Positions 11,531 through 24,130 of a DNA stretch of 64,000 nt are shown here, piece after piece. The notes beneath the pieces are model-generated. The model did not search any database. It had not been told where the DNA came from and was given only the letters and a program-made list of their open reading frames with translations. How positions within the stretch are numbered: position 1 is the first letter of the stretch; each line of letters begins with the position of its first letter. The stretch lies in NCBI GenBank assembly GCA_027943335.1, contig BSBK01000970.1, forward strand, positions 558,001 through 622,000, in the 5' to 3' direction. The position numbers and the translations under genes were made by a program. The stretch is from Chamaecyparis obtusa. Taxonomy: Eukaryota; Streptophyta; Pinopsida; Cupressales; Cupressaceae.

Positions 11531-11590
11531 TTATATAGAAATGAATCTGTGATGTTGATACTGCGCCCCACGCATTAGATCATGTCAACA
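11531..11590 (-). promoter_or_regulatory. Promoter region of PSK gene A
   Basis: A TATA-like CTATATAA lies at 11538-11531, about 70 bp before the ATG. Further upstream, 11569-11587 holds a block (minus strand TGACATGATCTAATGCGTG) that is nearly identical upstream of PSK gene B at 26788-26806. Sharing between paralogues whose surrounding sequence has diverged suggests selection, but this is inference. Confidence 0.55.
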
Positions 11591-11599
11591 ATTATATTT

Positions 11600-14419
11600 A
11601 TAATAGTTGGTAGATTCGAGAAGCTTCGAACATAGAAAACAATCTATCTGACCCGAAAAAAATGGCAGCCAAAAATGATTTAAAATGATAGAACTGGTTA
11701 ACCATAAGCACATTGACCAAAAAAATTAGGGTTTCCTTATTTATAGTATTAATTGTTAAGAATAATTGAATATATTTTTTTTAGATGTCATCTAAAGTGA
11801 AGAACTTCTATATTGTATAAGAAATTATTCTCAATTGATCAGTTTACAAATGCCCAAGATACTTGATTTGCACGCCCAATTCAAAGTGTTCATTGTTTTT
11901 CTATCTCAAGGCAATAGTCCTCGGAACAATAAGGTCAAAGAGCTGTACCAGTGGTAAGTTTTATAAATAATATAACAGATTTTCAAACAATAAATTTTTC
12001 CACAAGATATGACGATATAATTGCTTAACCAAAGCTACCCAACTTGGAATAATATATTATTTTTGGATGCAGCATTGGTTTGATTTAGTCCTATTCAATT
12101 CTACAAGCCATTAAATTTGGGATAATGCATAAGTTTTGGTTTGATTTAGTCCTATTCAATCCTACAACTAACATATAGTGTACTATTTGCTTAACCAAAG
12201 TCATTAAATTTGGGATTATGCATAAGTTTTGAGATATTATTGGTTTGATTAAGTGTTGGTCAAACACACAACCTTTGTTTGGTGTATCATTTGTTTGATT
12301 TAGTTCTACTTAGTCACACAATTACAATATGATGTCATAATTGCTTAACCAAAGCCACCAAATTTGGAATACTATATAAGTTTTGGTGCACTATTGGTTT
12401 GAGTAAGTGCTAGTCAATCACACAACCGGGTTATTTAGTTTGTTTGATTTAGGCATAAAAAATCACAAAAGAGTTGATTTACTTTTAATACTAAGCCAAC
12501 TATTGAATACAAAGAAGGAAGACTAAAGAATACAATACAGTCCATTGCTCTTCTTATGGTTATGAAATGCCAATGTGCCTAATCATTAGTAATTAATTAT
12601 TATTGGATTTTCAGAGTGAAGTGTATACATAAAAATTGTTGTATTTTAATAGTTTGACAATAAATACATTCTACAAATATATCAGAGTTTAATCTTATAC
12701 ATTTTCGTAACAACTTCTAATTACATAATGAGTTGGTCTAACAACTTATACAATCTTGACTTATTACTTTCACATCCATAATGATCACACACAAACACTA
12801 TTACACTATTATTTTAAAACATGTGAGCACTGACATTGATTCCTAACAATTATGAGGATGGAGCTATATCACCCTAGAATCTTTCATGAATCCCTTTTTC
12901 TTTGAGAATGGGGTAGTCGTACTTGAATATTTAATAAGCTTTTGTAGTGCTTCCCTAACAATGTTGATCTAGAAAGAGATTGTTCATTTTGAGTAGACAA
13001 GTGGATTTCCCTTTTACTTATGGTTGTTATAGGAATATTATGGTTTCTATCATGTCCAATATCATATATTTATATCAAAATTTTAAGTATGAGTTTCAAA
13101 GTCAAAATTTGTTTTAGACCTTATTATTAAAGTATATATTATTAAATGTTTATACAATTTATTAGGAAGATATTTTAATGTCAAATCTTATTCTAACTTG
13201 ACTAAAGTACAAAAATTGAATTATAACATCTTATTACCTCCTCTCCCTTGACATTGTCACCATACATGTGTTAGACGAGACCATCTACTAGCCTACCAAG
13301 TAATGTTAAACAAGCTATCATCCCACTTGTCCTAGATGCTATACCCTCAACATAAACCATGTACATGATATATGTAGATGGCTTCTGACTAGAATATCCT
13401 TTGATTAAATTATTTTATCTTTTATATATTTTTATATAGGTAGTTAGGTTAGTTGACATGGTATTTGTGGCATAAGCATCCTATAAAATACAAGGTCATT
13501 CTTACTTTGCTATCATCATAGTAAAATATTTATTGGTATTGAAGGCTTAGTAGGTTGCTTCATTGAAGTGGTTTACTATAGTTAAACATTTGCAAGTAAT
13601 TCCTATTTTATTTTGAGGTTGTATTCTTCTCTACCTATCAAAGTATAAACTTAGCATTACAAGACAAAAAATAAGGTGATTATTTTATTTGGGAGGTTGA
13701 GTTTCAAAGGAAATATCTCTAATTTTGACAAATTTATTTTCTAAAATATAGATTTTTCATCAAGAAATACTGAAGTATCTATAATCTACATTGAAAGTTG
13801 CAGTGTCGTAAATTGCATCCCTATGTAATTTCTTAGTTATCTAGGCCCTATTTTAGCATGAATGGCCTCCCATATCAAGTTTTGTTTTCTCCAACCCAAT
13901 TATACATATCCTTCTAGCATCCTCTCTCCAAATAGGACCACTAGTCCAAATTTGCATTTACATTAAGAGGAACAAGGCAACATGGTCGAGCATGCCAACT
14001 TGGATTGCCTTGTTTCCAAATGTCTCACCATCCCTTGATGTTTGGCCATAAATTTGAACTATATAATGGTCACTTGGTTTTAGCAGGGGTTTTAAACATG
14101 CATTGGCTTTCTTCAAGTTTTGCACTCTGAAATGGTTGGGAGACCTATATATAATCAAGATACACTCCCTCATTTTGAGATATGCAAAGTTCAATTGGAG
14201 ATTTCAACTACCATTTTGCATCTCGAGTCTTCGAGAGAAATTTTTTAACATTCAAGTCCTTCTTTTGATCTAGCATCATGGAAAGCCTCAAAATGCTCCA
14301 TGCAAGAATGTATTTAATGATTTCCTTTTAGATTTTATGGATTCATTCTATTTCATCAACATTTGTGATCACCTTCAAAGAGAATTTACATAAAAAAGGT
14401 ATAAGAAATCTTAATTATC
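11600..14419. other. Intergenic with a degenerate tandem repeat
   Basis: No gene supported. A 12.0-12.4-kb repeat array is listed separately. The ORF at 13958-14194 (-) has no recognised motif. The remainder is AT-rich and featureless by eye. Confidence 0.5.
12020..12430. repeat. Degenerate tandem repeat, about 150-165 bp period
   Basis: The phrase TGCTTAACCAAAG followed by AAATTTGGRAT and ATAAGTTTTGG recurs at about 12022, 12189 and 12340, with a partial unit near 12110. Each is followed by TTGGTTTGATTTAGT and a run containing TCACACAAC or similar. These are consistent with three to four decayed copies of one unit. Confidence 0.65.
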
Positions 14420-16596
14420 AAATCTAGCCTCTGCTACATGTATCAACATGCTTTTAGTTACATTTTAGTTTATTTCAATTTCATGGTTAATTTTAAAACC
14501 GAGGTTTGAATTAGGAAAACCCATTTCAATCCAACATCTCCCTTATTTTTTGTATGGAGAGATAGGTGGTAGAAGCACATAAAGATTTACAGTTAGGTCA
14601 GGAGGAGAGCTACAGTCTATAAGTCATTTCATAAAAAAAATGTTCTACAAAGAAGGAAGGTGAGTCACCCTAGTCCAAGAAAAAGGTAAGTGATTTATCC
14701 CAGTCCTCCTACTTCAACCTAAAATTTGGACCAAAAAAGTTAGTTAAGCCTATGTTTTGAATATTTTGCTTCAAAATTGGTTTATCAGTTCCCAGTCACC
14801 TTGTGCATGTAGAAAACCACCTCTCTTCCTATTGAGACCTAGATAGATTGCATTTCTTAATCACAATCAAATAATCATCTTCCATCCATAATGAAGGGTT
14901 ACTGAATTCACCTTGTTCTCAAATATCTTGAGCTAAGTGGATCGTTCTCCTTCCATTGTAGATGGGAAATAGATCTTACTTTCTAGTTTCTCCACACAAG
15001 CTAGTGAACTCTATTTCACCACCATACATTTTGGTGAGCTTGACACATCTTACATATTGATTAAATCTAGTTTGAATTTCTATATCTAATTTGTACATGC
15101 ACTTAATTAGTAATCATTTAATTTGTGTTGTAGTATTTCATAGAAATATAGATCCTTTCATTCATTGTTTAGGCATTTGCACCAATAAAAAAAGCCATAA
15201 AAATTACATATTGTTTATTTCATTTAGCACATCTCTTCGATATTGATTTTATTTCATTTTTAAATTATATTAGTTTCATTATGAATATGTTTCATAGAGT
15301 TGATAGTGGCCTAGCATACCTTTTTATCATTTTATCCCTCTCCTAAAGACCCTCCTAACCATGAGGACATATTGGCGCAAGAATATATTTTAATGCTTCT
15401 CCCAATAATTTTCCTATTTTGGATAGACCATTAGAGAATGATGATGTTTTTTTCTCTCCCCTATGAAACAACATTGGTAAAATAGGATGATATTGGGGGA
15501 GAGATTGATATGGTTGATAGTTCATTTAACAACAATTTACCATCTATCCATTTCAATGACATTCACTCTAGAGATGAAGCATTAAGGATTTAAGTTTGTC
15601 CCTCTCCTAATATTTTTTAGGTACTCATGAAGATACTTTGGAGAAAGAGGGTCATATCCTTGATGATATCCCTTCCACAAATGAAACCTTTGAGAAAGAA
15701 GAGCCTAATCAAGTCAATACTATCCATGTTTTGGGTAGTGAGAAGCCTAAATTTTTTTTACCTTCATCAAGATAACCCTCAAAAAAAGCTAGTAGTTGTG
15801 GTAAAGGGAAGTCAAAAACCCAATTATTATGTAGTATCTCACACCAAAAACACTTGAAAAAAAAAGCATTCATTTGAATATTATTCCTCCTTCTCATCCT
15901 TTTCCTCTTCCTCACCTCATCCTTTACAAAATGTCGGTAAGGATTACAATGTTATTGAACAAATTCATGCTACTCTTGCTAAGATATCCCTTTGGGAATT
16001 TATTTAAATTTCACCCACATACCATACTATGCTTCAAGATTCTTTACAAAATATTTTCAATGATCCTCCTCCTATGTAACCTAATGATGTGGCAGCCTTT
16101 TTAGAGTGTATGAATACAACTAAAACTAACATTGCACATTCTCTTAAGATGAGTTACCTTCTTTAGAAATTCAAAATTAATGCAATCCTCTTATTAGTGT
16201 GGTCTTTAGATAAAATTATTAGAAGAACCTTGATTGATAATACATCTAGTCATGATGTTTGTAGCATTGACTTGTTATATAGAATCAACACAGATTCCAA
16301 GCTTATACAACTTAATTCCCTCTCTATTTGTGGCCTTGAGAATGTTTCTAGAGAATTATTGTGTACCATAACCTTACCTATCATAATAGGTCCAATTACT
16401 TTACCTACACCTAGCCATCTCATGCTTGATACTCTTACTTATAATATTCTTCAAGACAAACCTTGGCTTCATGCTAAGCAAGTTGTCCCTTTAACTCTTC
16501 ATCGTAGTGTCAAATTCATCTATAACAATATAATGTATGCCATTTTATCCAATCATAAATTACAAATATATTACAATTATAATATTATTTTATTCC
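14420..16596 (+). mobile_element. Old Gypsy relic: LTR end, PBS, gag-protease remnant
   Basis: Around 14450-14560 the text (TTTCAATTTCATGGTTAATT, then a GGTTTGA...AAAACCC stretch) resembles the LTR of the Gypsy at 47260-54866. At 15021-15043 the boundary CCATACA-TTTTGGTGAGC matches that element's LTR end and PBS. Further on, about 15945-16100, is YNVIEQIHATLAKISLWEF, typical of the plant Gypsy region before protease. From 16197 a retropepsin-like domain reads LIDNTSSHDVCSIDLLYRI, then ITLPIIIGPITLP, NILQDKPWLH and LHRSVKFIY. It is full of stops. The relic is interrupted at 16597 and resumes at 23871. The outer boundaries are approximate. Confidence 0.7.
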
Positions 16597-17698
16597 TGTT
16601 AGGAATGGGAACACAGAGGGAATGTTAATGTTTTTTTGTTTCTTAAAACTTAGCCCAATTAATTAATTACCAAACTGAATATTAAAGCATGTAAAGTAAA
16701 CAACCATAACACATAACACTAGATATGATTACAAGGAAAGCTTGGCAAAAGGAAAAATCCCAATGGGAATTAATACCCACTAATAATTGTACTTTATACT
16801 ATGAACCTGTTAATGTTCCTTTTCCCTGTTAGGAGCAGTCATTACAATGCTTTAGTATAATGACCTGGTCAAAGGTCGGAACCTGTTAGGAGTCTTGATG
16901 TAAAAAAAACTTGTTAGGGGTGGAAGGCTCACTGCCAGAGCTCACTGCTCAATGAGGAAGGCTACAACCTCCTGGATATCAAATACAAACTATATCTGCA
17001 AGGGTGAACTGTTGCTATGACACTACTTGTCTGATCAGTTCCTTTTGTGCATTGATGCTTTAACCTCTTGTAAATATCTATAATATTCTTACTGCTCTTA
17101 ACACATACTTCACATACTTCTTCACTTCTATTACCTCTTCTATATCCATGTCATACTCTAATACAAAAGCACATGTCCTATATATAGGCACAACCAAAAC
17201 TATTTACTAAGTCGGCCTATAACCTATTACATACAACGCTTCCAAATGAATTGGCTCAAGTGTGTTTACATAAATTGATATTAACATGTCTATAACACAT
17301 TTACAATAGGCACATAGCCTTAACAAAAGAAAATAATACTCACTAATCAAAATCTTTCCTGTCGGCTGCATGCTCTATTTTGTTCTGCTACTCACTGTCT
17401 ATGGCACTTCAACTCGTTGTAACTTCTTCATACTATCACATATGACCATGTGTTCTTAGACATAGCTTACTAACATAGTCAAAATCTTAACTTCAAGGGA
17501 ACATACCAAAACTCAATCATACGTACGTGTGTTGATGCTTTGTTCATCAGATGCTTCACTGACTATTCTGTCTTCCATACTTAGCCAAATTCTAATCTTC
17601 TAAGTTATTGTGCTGACCTCAAAACTTCATATTAATTTGTTCCCATAATGACAATACTAAACTTAGTTACATACACTAGTATAGTCAACTTTCCAACA
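16597..17698 (-). repeat. 3' LTR of pol-less element 16597-23865
   Basis: This 1,102-bp LTR on the + strand starts TGTTAGGAATG and ends CTTTCCAACA. A TATA-like CTATATATAG occurs near 17177-17186, and the 5' LTR has CTATTTATAAG at the equivalent place, a candidate U3 promoter. Confidence 0.92.
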
Positions 17699-17920
17699 AT
17701 CTCCCCCTTTTTCATTAATGGAAAAAAAGGAATATGGCGAAGTTGCTAAACTACATCTTTACACAAAACTCTTTATCTTATATGAACTTATCTTTTCCTG
17801 TGTATTGTACATCATATACTATCGATATTATATGTCCCTTATATCTGTACTACTCCATATTAGTCTACTCCCCCTTTTACATTAATGAAAAAGGTGCACA
17901 AAAAATGAATCTTTAAGTAC

Positions 17921-20900
17921 TTACATAGATAGTACATCCTGGCATGCAATCTTAAGGTTTTGGATCTCTTGCTGCCAAAATGTATTGAGTGCATCTATTG
18001 TTTGTAGATGGCCACATAATGTATAGGTTAGCTTCTCCATATTTTCAAATTTTTTACATGGACCTTGATCATATGTCAGAATAGTGGCATCTATCTCCTT
18101 GATGTTCTGATTCAACACATCTAGAGAGGGTGCTAGTGCATGTCTCAACTATGTTTGCCTAGTCCTTATTTTCCCAATCTCTTTCTCTGTCTTTTCAATT
18201 TTTTCTATTTTTCCTTAATAGACATTATTACACATGTTAATATCCTAGGAGGGATCTTCCATTGATTTTCTCATAGCTACCATCAGAGATTCAGCTTCCT
18301 GAATCTTCTTTGAAAGGTCTGAAGTAAGTTTGTCTTTATTCATACAGTCAGCAATTATTTTCCTTCCTTTTGCTTCTATCTCTTTTAGTATAGCTTGACC
18401 AACCTTAAGAAAATTGAGGTCAAGTGAGAAATTTCTTATCAATTCATCCAATCTTTTCTTGAGATATTTCTCTTCTGCAATCTTAGATGTTGATTCCTCA
18501 AGACTTGAGAAATTTTCTTTGAAGCTTGTCAAAATAGCACACTGACATCATCAACTGAATGAACACTTGTTAATTTCTTTTCCTTTGGTAGTAGATTGTT
18601 CAGTATGTTGACTGATTCAACAAACAAGGTCTGATTTCTCATAACTTGTTTCTCTTTTTCTTTCTCCATGGCTAATACCCTTATCTTTATTAAGTCTTCT
18701 TCTCCCCAAGAATCTAGACTGGTTGTATCGAGGGTCAAAATTGACAACAATGAGACTGATGGCTTATGGGCAAGGAGTGAGCTTTGACTTACTTCCATAA
18801 TCTCAATCTTTACCTTCATTGGGATCTCCACAGAAGGTTCTTATTTATGCTCATCTTCTTTCATATTTACAAGTTCATCTTCCTTCGAGAACTTTCTTGT
18901 CCAGTCAAGTCTTCAACTTGGACTTCTTCTTTCTGCTTAGGTGACTCTTCTCCATGCAAAATCTCAGCCTCTTTAGTACTGACAAAGGCTTCTTCAAACT
19001 TGTCCAGGTCTTTATCTATAGCTGCCATTGATATTTCAACATTATTAATCATTAGAGTGTCATCCTTAGCTTCAATCATGGGTGCAAACTCCATTGATTC
19101 AGTATGTGCTATCACTATGGGCGTAGAATCTTGTGGACCTATCATCAGTGCAATAGGGATCTCAACTGCTTTTTCTTTCTCAGAGGGAACTTGGGTTGCA
19201 GGCGTAGTAGGAGGATACATGTGTCTTTCCAAAAATACTTTCTCAAATGATTTCTTAGTCTCCTTTGCAACCAACTCATAATCCTTGTTCATTATTTGTA
19301 GAGTTTTGACTTTAGTTCTTAGGTGAGGCTTCACCAAATCCAACAATAGAGTTTTCTCTTCCACTGAATAGACAGGAAGGTTGTCATCCAATGTCTTTTC
19401 CCTTATCCTGAAATCTTCTTCAATGGCTCGTCTCTTTAGAGAATCCAGAATGTTCCAAACATTGTCAAGAATGACTATCTTGAGTTCCAGAGCTATCTTC
19501 TTGAACTTAATCATGTGTTTTATAATCATAGAATGAATATTTGATTTATCAATCTCATGATACTTATCATAAAACATTGTTATTTGATCTATTCTCCCTT
19601 CATCAATGACTCTAGTTTTCAACACTTCAAGATTTGGTCTAAATCCTACCTCAGGAGGTGCTTGAGTGTTTCTGCCTTTCCTTCTTGTTGTTCATGATGA
19701 TGGGTGGCTTGCGCTGATCTTCTTCTTCCTTTTAGGCATCTTACTAGGCTCAAGAGGTGGAGTGGACTCCAGATCAATAGTAGGGGTAGGCGCAGAGATG
19801 TTTTCTTCTATATTTTTCTTCTTTTCCTTAGGATCATCAGATTTATCTATTTTAATATCAGAAGAGGGTGCGCTCTTAAGTTGCATTGCAATCTTGGCTT
19901 CCCTAGCTTTATCTAGGTCTTCTTGTGTAACACCATGAATTTTCAAAATGTCTGATGTTATCTTGGATGCTTTCCTTTTTTTGTTGTACTATACAAGACA
20001 GAGTCTACTTGTCTTGTCTTCTCCTCATAAGTACCCTATCTTGGTTCATTAGGACCCTTAGGCACTGACAAGAGGACTTGTGCATAAGCTTCCAAAATAT
20101 GTTCCTCCACTTCATAACCAAGTGGATGAATCTACTTAGTTGTAGGCTCTATAACTTCCATGCATGTGATATCAGTTTCCACCATGAAACATATACTATC
20201 CTTATACTTCTCCACTATACTCTCAAGTATCGTATACCTTCTCTGCATTCTAATTCTGATTGTCTTTATTTCTAAGTCCATGAAATATTTCAAGGTGCTC
20301 TCAGATGTTGCCTTGAATGAAATTTGTGTCAATGTAGGTAAACTCTTATCAAGGTATAGATCAGAGACTTTACTAACTATATGAAGGTACATATAGATGA
20401 TCAATGACCCAAAATTGAATTTTTTTCTCTTATCATGCTTAATATCCCTTATGTTATCCAACAATTGTGCACGCAAGATTTCAGAGAGGTTGAACTCTCC
20501 ATTTTCCTGCACTATTCTTATGGCTACCAGAATAGTTGCTGCTGACACACTATTCACTCTGTTAGCATGTTGAAACTTGTATCCAAGTATCATTTCCATG
20601 AGTTTGATATCCTTCTCCTCAATGGGATCAATTTTCATGCCACGTTTATCACTCTGGGACTTACAAGCTTGCTCTACTTATTTTCTGACATCTTTACCAG
20701 TAGGAAGAATGGTGTCGGTCTTAGGAAGTCTGGTCATCTCATAAATGAGACCAGTAGTTATCCAAACAAGGATTTCTCAAATCCAAACCAAGTCATCATG
20801 TATTCTTCTTAGTAGGATCTTAATCCATTCAGATTCGTAGAACTCATATGCAGTCGCATACGCTATGATAGGGTTGTTTTCTAAGTGCGTGAACTCATTC

Positions 20901-21132
20901 TTGAATGTCATGTCAGGATTTTCCATTGTTTCAATGAGAGAACCTATTTTATCCAATCCTACAAGTTCCTTCTTGCAATATATGTATGCGTGTATATATC
21001 TTCTACGTGCATCACTCTCATTAGAGTTCTATAAAATGCTCCTTCTAGGTCATCTAGGACTGATTTAAATGGATGCTTCTTGAAAATGTATCTCTTCCTT
21101 TCTTTAACATCAAATACAACTAGAGTGGCCAT
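17921..21132 (-). pseudogene. Second long ORF of pol-less element, unknown function
   Basis: A minus-strand coding stretch of about 3.2 kb starts at the ATG at 21132 (MATLVVFDVKERKRYIFKKH). Several frame changes (near 20990 and between 20130, 19620, 18830 and 18530) and stops break what may once have been one protein of about 1,000 residues. The N-terminal third includes the stretches FESEWIKI-like (as FYESEWIKILL), SAATILVAIRIVQENGEFNL and FNFGSLIIYMYLHIVSKVSD, whose layout recalls the plant transposon-protein/mobile-domain families found in non-autonomous elements. The rest is Lys/Glu-rich and looks coiled-coil (residues such as KFKKIALELKIVILDNVWN). No catalytic motif was recognised. It is neither gag nor pol as usually defined. 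Confidence 0.5.
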
Positions 21133-21558
21133 TACTTACTTAATCAATGCTTAAATAGGTTTCCAAGGGGTTTCTGAACCATTGCGATCTAACTAGGGTT
21201 TCATAACCAACTTTCACACTTCTTCATTGATAAAACAATCGGAATCCTTCAATACTAACTGCTTGATCTCCTATACTCTCCAAAGGCTTGAAATCGAATG
21301 CAAATGTGCGGATAATGGATCTCCAATGACTATTAAAATAGCTTTCTATAATTAATGATTGCCGCCATAATACAAAATGTAACACAGAATTTTAATCTTC
21401 ATTTCTGCTAATAATTAGGTTGTGTGATCTTTCATACAACATCAACTAGTGTCCAAACAACTATAACCAAAGACGTATACTCTTAGGGTGAGTATACTAG
21501 CCGCGCAGGGGTCTAGAGCTAATCTAGCTCCCCCTATGACCATGAGGGTCATTCATCC

Positions 21559-22695
21559 AGAAGTAGAAGGTGCATCCATTGAGGATGCATCTACTACTGT
21601 GCCATTGACATTATCTTTCTTTTCTTCCATCTATATCTTACTTGTATCTTCTGTAGCTTTCACAAACTTGACTTCTCCATATTCATCCAAAATTGATACT
21701 TGAGACTTATCAGGTCTTTCTTGTCTTTGTGATTGTGATCTACAAAACTTTGAGATGTTTCCAACCTTGTTACAAGAGTGACAAATGACTAGAGGCCTTT
21801 TATTCCTTGGCACATTGATGTGAGTTACCATACTACATTTTCTAGCTGCATGACCATTGTAAATGCATATCTGACATGTAATGTTCTGAGGACTTCTAAC
21901 ATTTTGTTTTGGATGATTTATTTTATTTTGTTGAGTCTGATTTCTTTGATTTGATCTACAATTCATAGCTCTATGACCAAACTTATTGCATGAATAACAA
22001 TAACTAATGAAAGGTCCTACCTCTTTACAATCTCTTGCTATATGTCCATGCTTGTTGGAGGCATAACAAGTTTGGTTTACTAGCTTGTGTTCATCCTTAG
22101 ATGGTTCAACTTTAGCTTCAGTATGATTTTCCATTTTCTTAGCTTATGTAGATTCTTCTGGTGCTTTCATTCTTTCTTGCATATTATTGATTTGATTTTG
22201 TGCTTCATTTAATCCAATATGAGTGGTATCTCCTTTAATCTCTTGTGCATACAACTGTGACTCTATTAGATCCTTACTTGTGTGCAATTTTTCAATATGA
22301 TTCTTTGCTTAAGTCAATTCAGACTCCACCCTTTTCTTGATGTTTTCTAACTCCAAGGTTTTCATGTTTGCTTGCCTCAGTTCTTCATCCAACTGTTTGT
22401 TTTCTTTGATCTGTTCTTCATAGGCTTCTTGATTATTAGTTAGCTTTTCATCCAATTCTTCAATCTGATCCTTCAAAGATGTATTTTATCCATTGAACTT
22501 TTTGACCATTTTTCCCAAATCATTGTTTGAACAATATTTCAAATCTTTTCAAGGTTTCTTGATGAATACTTGTGCGCCACTGACCTTCAATTTCAGTTCT
22601 TCAATTTCTTTTTTAGATATGTCAAGATCTTCAATAGCTACTTCAATATTCTTCTTCAGATGTTTCACTTCTCCTGTATCCTTGATCTCCTCAAG
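21559..22695 (-). pseudogene. Coiled-coil protein with four CCHC zinc knuckles
   Basis: A single frame from about 22695 reads a long heptad-like Lys/Glu/Leu region (HLKKNIEVAIEDLDISKKEI; QLDEELRQANMKTLELENIK), with four in-frame stops, into four knuckle motifs between about 22068 and 21700. Knuckle 1, CYASNKHGHIARDC, has lost Cys2. CYSCNKFGHRAMNC and CQICIYNGHAARKC are intact. CHSCNKVGNISKFC has lost its His. CCHC knuckles bind nucleic acid, typically RNA, in gag nucleocapsids. The usual Copia gag N-terminal core is missing, because the coiled coil starts about 30 bases after the PBS. It is probably a gag derivative, possibly for RNA packaging. Confidence 0.75.
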
Positions 22696-22737
22696 TGGTT
22701 AAACTTATCTTTAGAGGACCAAAGCTCTGATACCAAT

Positions 22738-23865
22738 TATTAGGAATGAGAACACTAAGAGGGCGGGTGAATCGGTGTTCTACAATATTAATATTTTCCT
22801 GCTTCTTGAAACTTAGCCTAATTACTTAATTACTAAAATGAATATTAAAGCATGTAAAGTAAATAACCATAACACATAACACCAGATATGATTACGGGGA
22901 AACCTTGGCCAAAGGAAAAAACCTGGTGGGAATTAATATTGACTAATAATTGTACTTTATATTATGAACCTGTTAATGTTCCTTTGCCCTATTAGGACCA
23001 GTCATTACAATGCTTTAGTACAATGACCTGGTTAAAGGTCAGACCCTGTTAGGAGTCTTAATGTAAAAAACCCTATTAGGGATGGAAGGCTCACTGCCAA
23101 AGCTCACTGCTCAGTGAGGAAGGCTACAACCTCCTGGATATTAGATACACACTATATCTGCAAGGGTGAACTACTTCTATGACACTGCTTTTCTGATCAG
23201 TTCCTTTTGTGTGCTGATGCTTTAACCTCTTGTAAATCTCTATAACATTCTTATTGCTCTTAACACATACTTCTCATACTTCTGCACTTCTATTACCTCT
23301 TCTATATCCATGTCATACTCTAATACAAAAGCTCATGTCTTATAAATAGGCATAACTAAAACTATTTACTAAGTCGGCCTATAACCTATTACATACAATG
23401 CTTCCAAATGAATTGGCTCAAGCATGTTTACATACATTGATATTACATGTTTACAACACATTTACAATAGGTGCATAGCCTTAACAAAATAAAATAATAC
23501 TCGCTAATCAAAATCTTTCCTGTTGGCTGCATGCTCTGTTTTGTTCTATTGCTCACTATCTATGTCACTTCAACTCGGTGTAACTTCTTCATAATATCAC
23601 ATCTGACCATGCGTTCTTAGACATATGTTACTAACATACTCAAAATCTTATCTTCAAGGGCGCATACCAAAACTCATTCATACGCATGTGCGTTGATGCT
23701 TTGTTCATCAAATGCTTCACTGATTGTTATGTCTTTCATACTTAGCCAAATTCTGATCTTCTAAGTTATTGTGCTGACCTCAAAACTTCATATGAATGTG
23801 TTGCCATAATGATAATGACAACACTAAACTTACTCATATACGCTAGTATAGTTAACTTGCCAACA
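22738..23865 (-). repeat. 5' LTR of pol-less element 16597-23865
   Basis: This 1,128-bp LTR adjoins the PBS with a 2-base gap. Its terminal TG/CA pair is mutated to TA at 22738-22739. The C-rich element common to other Copia LTR ends is visible on the minus strand near 22762-22785 (CCGATTCACCCGCCCTCTTA). Confidence 0.92.
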
Positions 23866-23870
23866 ATTCC

Positions 23871-24130
23871 TTCATCAATACAATTTGATATATCATCTCT
23901 TACCCCTAAAGAGAAACTCCTAGAAAATGATTGAGGGTCATTATATTTTACACCATATTTGTGGGAGAATATGAAGTTCTTGAATTTAAAAGGCCTAGAT
24001 TTTACACTATCAAAAAATAGTAGGTGTAATATCTCAACAACCACATTTAGACTATAATTCGTAGGACAAATGCACAACATGTGAATGTCTTTATGGTGTG
24101 CATGTGTCTTCAACCAATCAAGACACGTGA
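23871..24130 (+). pseudogene. Continuation of Gypsy relic after insertion
   Basis: The frame resumes as IPSSIQFDISSLTPKEKLLEN, then SLYFTPYLWENMKFLNLKG, after the 7.3-kb insertion and its ATTCC duplication. It trails the protease remnant in orientation and text style. Decayed, no RT visible. Confidence 0.45.

Larger units (their letters stand above)
16597..23865 (-). mobile_element. Pol-less Copia-like LTR element (TSD ATTCC)
   Basis: A 7,269-bp minus-strand element with LTRs at 22738-23865 (5') and 16597-17698 (3') and exact 5-bp duplications ATTCC at 16592-16596 and 23866-23870. The PBS at 22724-22735 is TGGTATCAGAGC, a perfect initiator Met-tRNA match, and the PPT next to the 3' LTR reads AAAAAGGGGGAGAT. 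These signals are Copia-type. The 5.0-kb interior has no recognisable protease, integrase, RT or RNase H. Instead it holds a coiled-coil/zinc-knuckle gag-like ORF and a second long ORF (separate entries). It is inserted in the Gypsy relic. It must have been mobilised in trans. Confidence 0.9.

Noticed and set aside
16597..23865. Two similar 1.1-kb segments as a segmental duplication
   Set aside because: Exact TG...CA ends, PBS, PPT and 5-bp TSD show they are LTRs.
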